From a virus: a stretch of DNA of 21,312 bases. The translations under genes were made by a program, and so were the position numbers. The notes under the pieces are model-generated. The model searched no databases and was not told where the DNA came from. It was given only the letters and a program-made list of their open reading frames with translations. The stretch lies in the IMG/VR virus record IMGVR_UViG_3300042197_004513, positions 1 to 21,312 of that record, one strand, 5' to 3'. Numbering within the stretch: position 1 is the first letter of the stretch; every line of letters starts with the position of its first letter. Below, one piece after another: positions 20,485 through 21,312 of this stretch.

Positions 20485-21312
20485 TTAGATAACAAAATTC
20501 GCAATCGACAGGCGGGCGTAAAATTTTGCCCCCTCACGGAGCAACTTTTTTCCGTATCGAGTCAAAATTCCTTTTCGTGGACAAAATGACTCTGGATCGA
20601 GGACAACAGGTGTCTGAGTCAAAGGAACATATGGGCAGTAGAAGTAACCGCTATCCATATAGCTATCTCCCTTGTAGCCAAGGAGAAGCTGATTGCTTGG
20701 GAAGAGGGGGTCTTTGTAGAGTCTCCAGCGATTGTTCACGGTGCCGACATACTGGATGCCAAGGCTTGAGGTGAAGGTTTCGGAAGGAGCGGGAGCGAAG
20801 CCAGCGGTAGCTGTTTCAAAGATTGAAGCAACTTCGGGGCTGGTGACGATCCAGTTAGCGCCACCACGGAGTGTCTTCCTGTGGATGACATTGGAAATTT
20901 CGACAACCTTAACATAAAGGCTTTCGTACTTTTCCTTGATGGTTTCGCCAAGAGCGGTGTTGAAGTCCCAAGCAGAGACAGTACCGGCGTTGTTACGGAG
21001 GTCGGTGAGGACTTCACGGTCGATTTCGAGGTTGATTTCCTGAGCGAGAACAGCGGTCAACTCAGCTTCAGCGTCGAGGTTGTGCTGTGAGCGGAGGTCT
21101 TGCTGTGCTTCATAAGACCAAACAGCCTTGAGCTTACGGGTTCTAGCAGCGATCTCTTCTGATTCAACGACAAGGTTGATCTCAGGAAGGTCTTGATTGC
21201 ACTCCATATTGTACTCATAGGAGCAGACCACATTATTTGAACCGGGAGCGGCGTTCCAAGTAAGTGTGAGTTCGCCTGTGGTGGTATTGAGGCTACCAGC
21301 AGTACACTTAGG
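20485..21312 (-). CDS. Major capsid protein, gp23-type (C-terminal part, 5' end outside window)
   Basis: The frame runs to the right edge of the window and supplies 275 residues of the C-terminal part. It reads PEINLVVESEEIAARTRKLK, AVWSYEAQQDLRSQHNLDAE, NFTALGETIKEKY-type helices, ANWIVTSPEVASIFE, SLGIQYVGTVNNRWRLYKDP, LLLGYKGDSYMDSGYFYCPYVPLTQTP, and a final RYGKKLLREGAKFYARL. These correspond to the conserved HK97-fold segments of T4-like gp23: the LPEI...TRKLKA...DAEAEL block and the YVPL end. The protein would form the hexamers of the prohead. Third-position G/C is clearly higher than in the neighbours, consistent with high expression. The gene is followed by a strong terminator. Confidence 0.9.
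   Translation of the reverse strand, partial: PKCTAGSLNTTTGELTLTWNAAPGSNNVVCSYEYNMECNQDLPEINLVVESEEIAARTRKLKAVWSYEAQQDLRSQHNLDAEAELTAVLAQEINLEIDREVLTDLRNNAGTVSAWDFNTALGETIKEKYESLYVKVVEISNVIHRKTLRGGANWIVTSPEVASIFETATAGFAPAPSETFTSSLGIQYVGTVNNRWRLYKDPLFPSNQLLLGYKGDSYMDSGYFYCPYVPLTQTPVVLDPESFCPRKGILTRYGKKLLREGAKFYARLSIANFVI

Noticed and set aside
20736-21017. A 93-codon minus-strand reading frame over the capsid gene
   Set aside because: It overlaps the gp23-like frame on the same strand and has a Ser/Pro/Leu-rich composition typical of a shifted reading of a codon-biased gene.

Overview
The window looks like part of a large tailed-phage genome of the T4-like (Straboviridae/Kyanoviridae-type) lineage, or a metagenomic relative. 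The main evidence is the partial gene on the minus strand at the right edge, which reads as a gp23-type major capsid protein. T4 late-promoter octamers (TATAAATA or CATAAATA) also sit about 25-40 nt upstream of several start codons. Coding density is very high, with many ATGA, TAATG and TTGA start/stop overlaps. The DNA is strongly AT-rich except in the capsid gene. No tRNA, rRNA, IS element or CRISPR array is visible. The host cannot be named from the sequence.

Layout. Positions 1-5100 hold small structural or accessory genes: the end of a protein with (QGQQP)n repeats, a SWIM-type zinc-finger protein coupled to an unknown gene, two virion-type beta proteins sharing the N-terminal tag MGATTS-x-GTGPG, a LAGLIDADG-family protein that has lost both catalytic acids, a Pro/Gly-rich protein, a phage-type YWSC-motif protein, a small cupin and a Cys-rich exported protein. 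Position 5165 starts a flavodoxin-fold oxidoreductase whose first 11 residues look like the capsid-targeting propeptide of T4 internal proteins.

Positions 6040-15548 form a glycan island. It has a DUF3431 protein, an NAD-dependent sugar epimerase, several GT-A and GT-B type glycosyltransferases, a SAM methyltransferase broken by an apparent single-base frameshift, a complete inositol-oxygenase (MIOX)-like di-iron protein and two different sulfotransferases. Genes alternate strand with almost no spacers. A reasonable inference is that the phage builds or remodels a decorated, possibly sulfated, sugar on its own proteins or on the host surface.

Positions 15578-17406 are minus-strand small genes: an Ala/Pro repeat protein, an unknown gene, a third MGAT-tagged protein behind a perfect late promoter, and a pair of paralogous small proteins flanking a plus-strand coding-like remnant. 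Positions 17482-20319 form a coupled minus-strand operon (GNAT-like/PD-(D/E)XK/zinc-finger nuclease, then D12-class adenine methyltransferase, then GT2 glycosyltransferase). It has a good sigma-70-type promoter, separate from the late promoters. A strong terminator at about 20425-20453 separates it from the capsid gene.

The points most worth following are the capsid-targeting-like peptide on an enzyme, the MIOX-like protein, the nuclease/methyltransferase pair next to the capsid gene, the dead LAGLIDADG protein, the shared MGAT tag on three different proteins, and the frameshifted methyltransferase.
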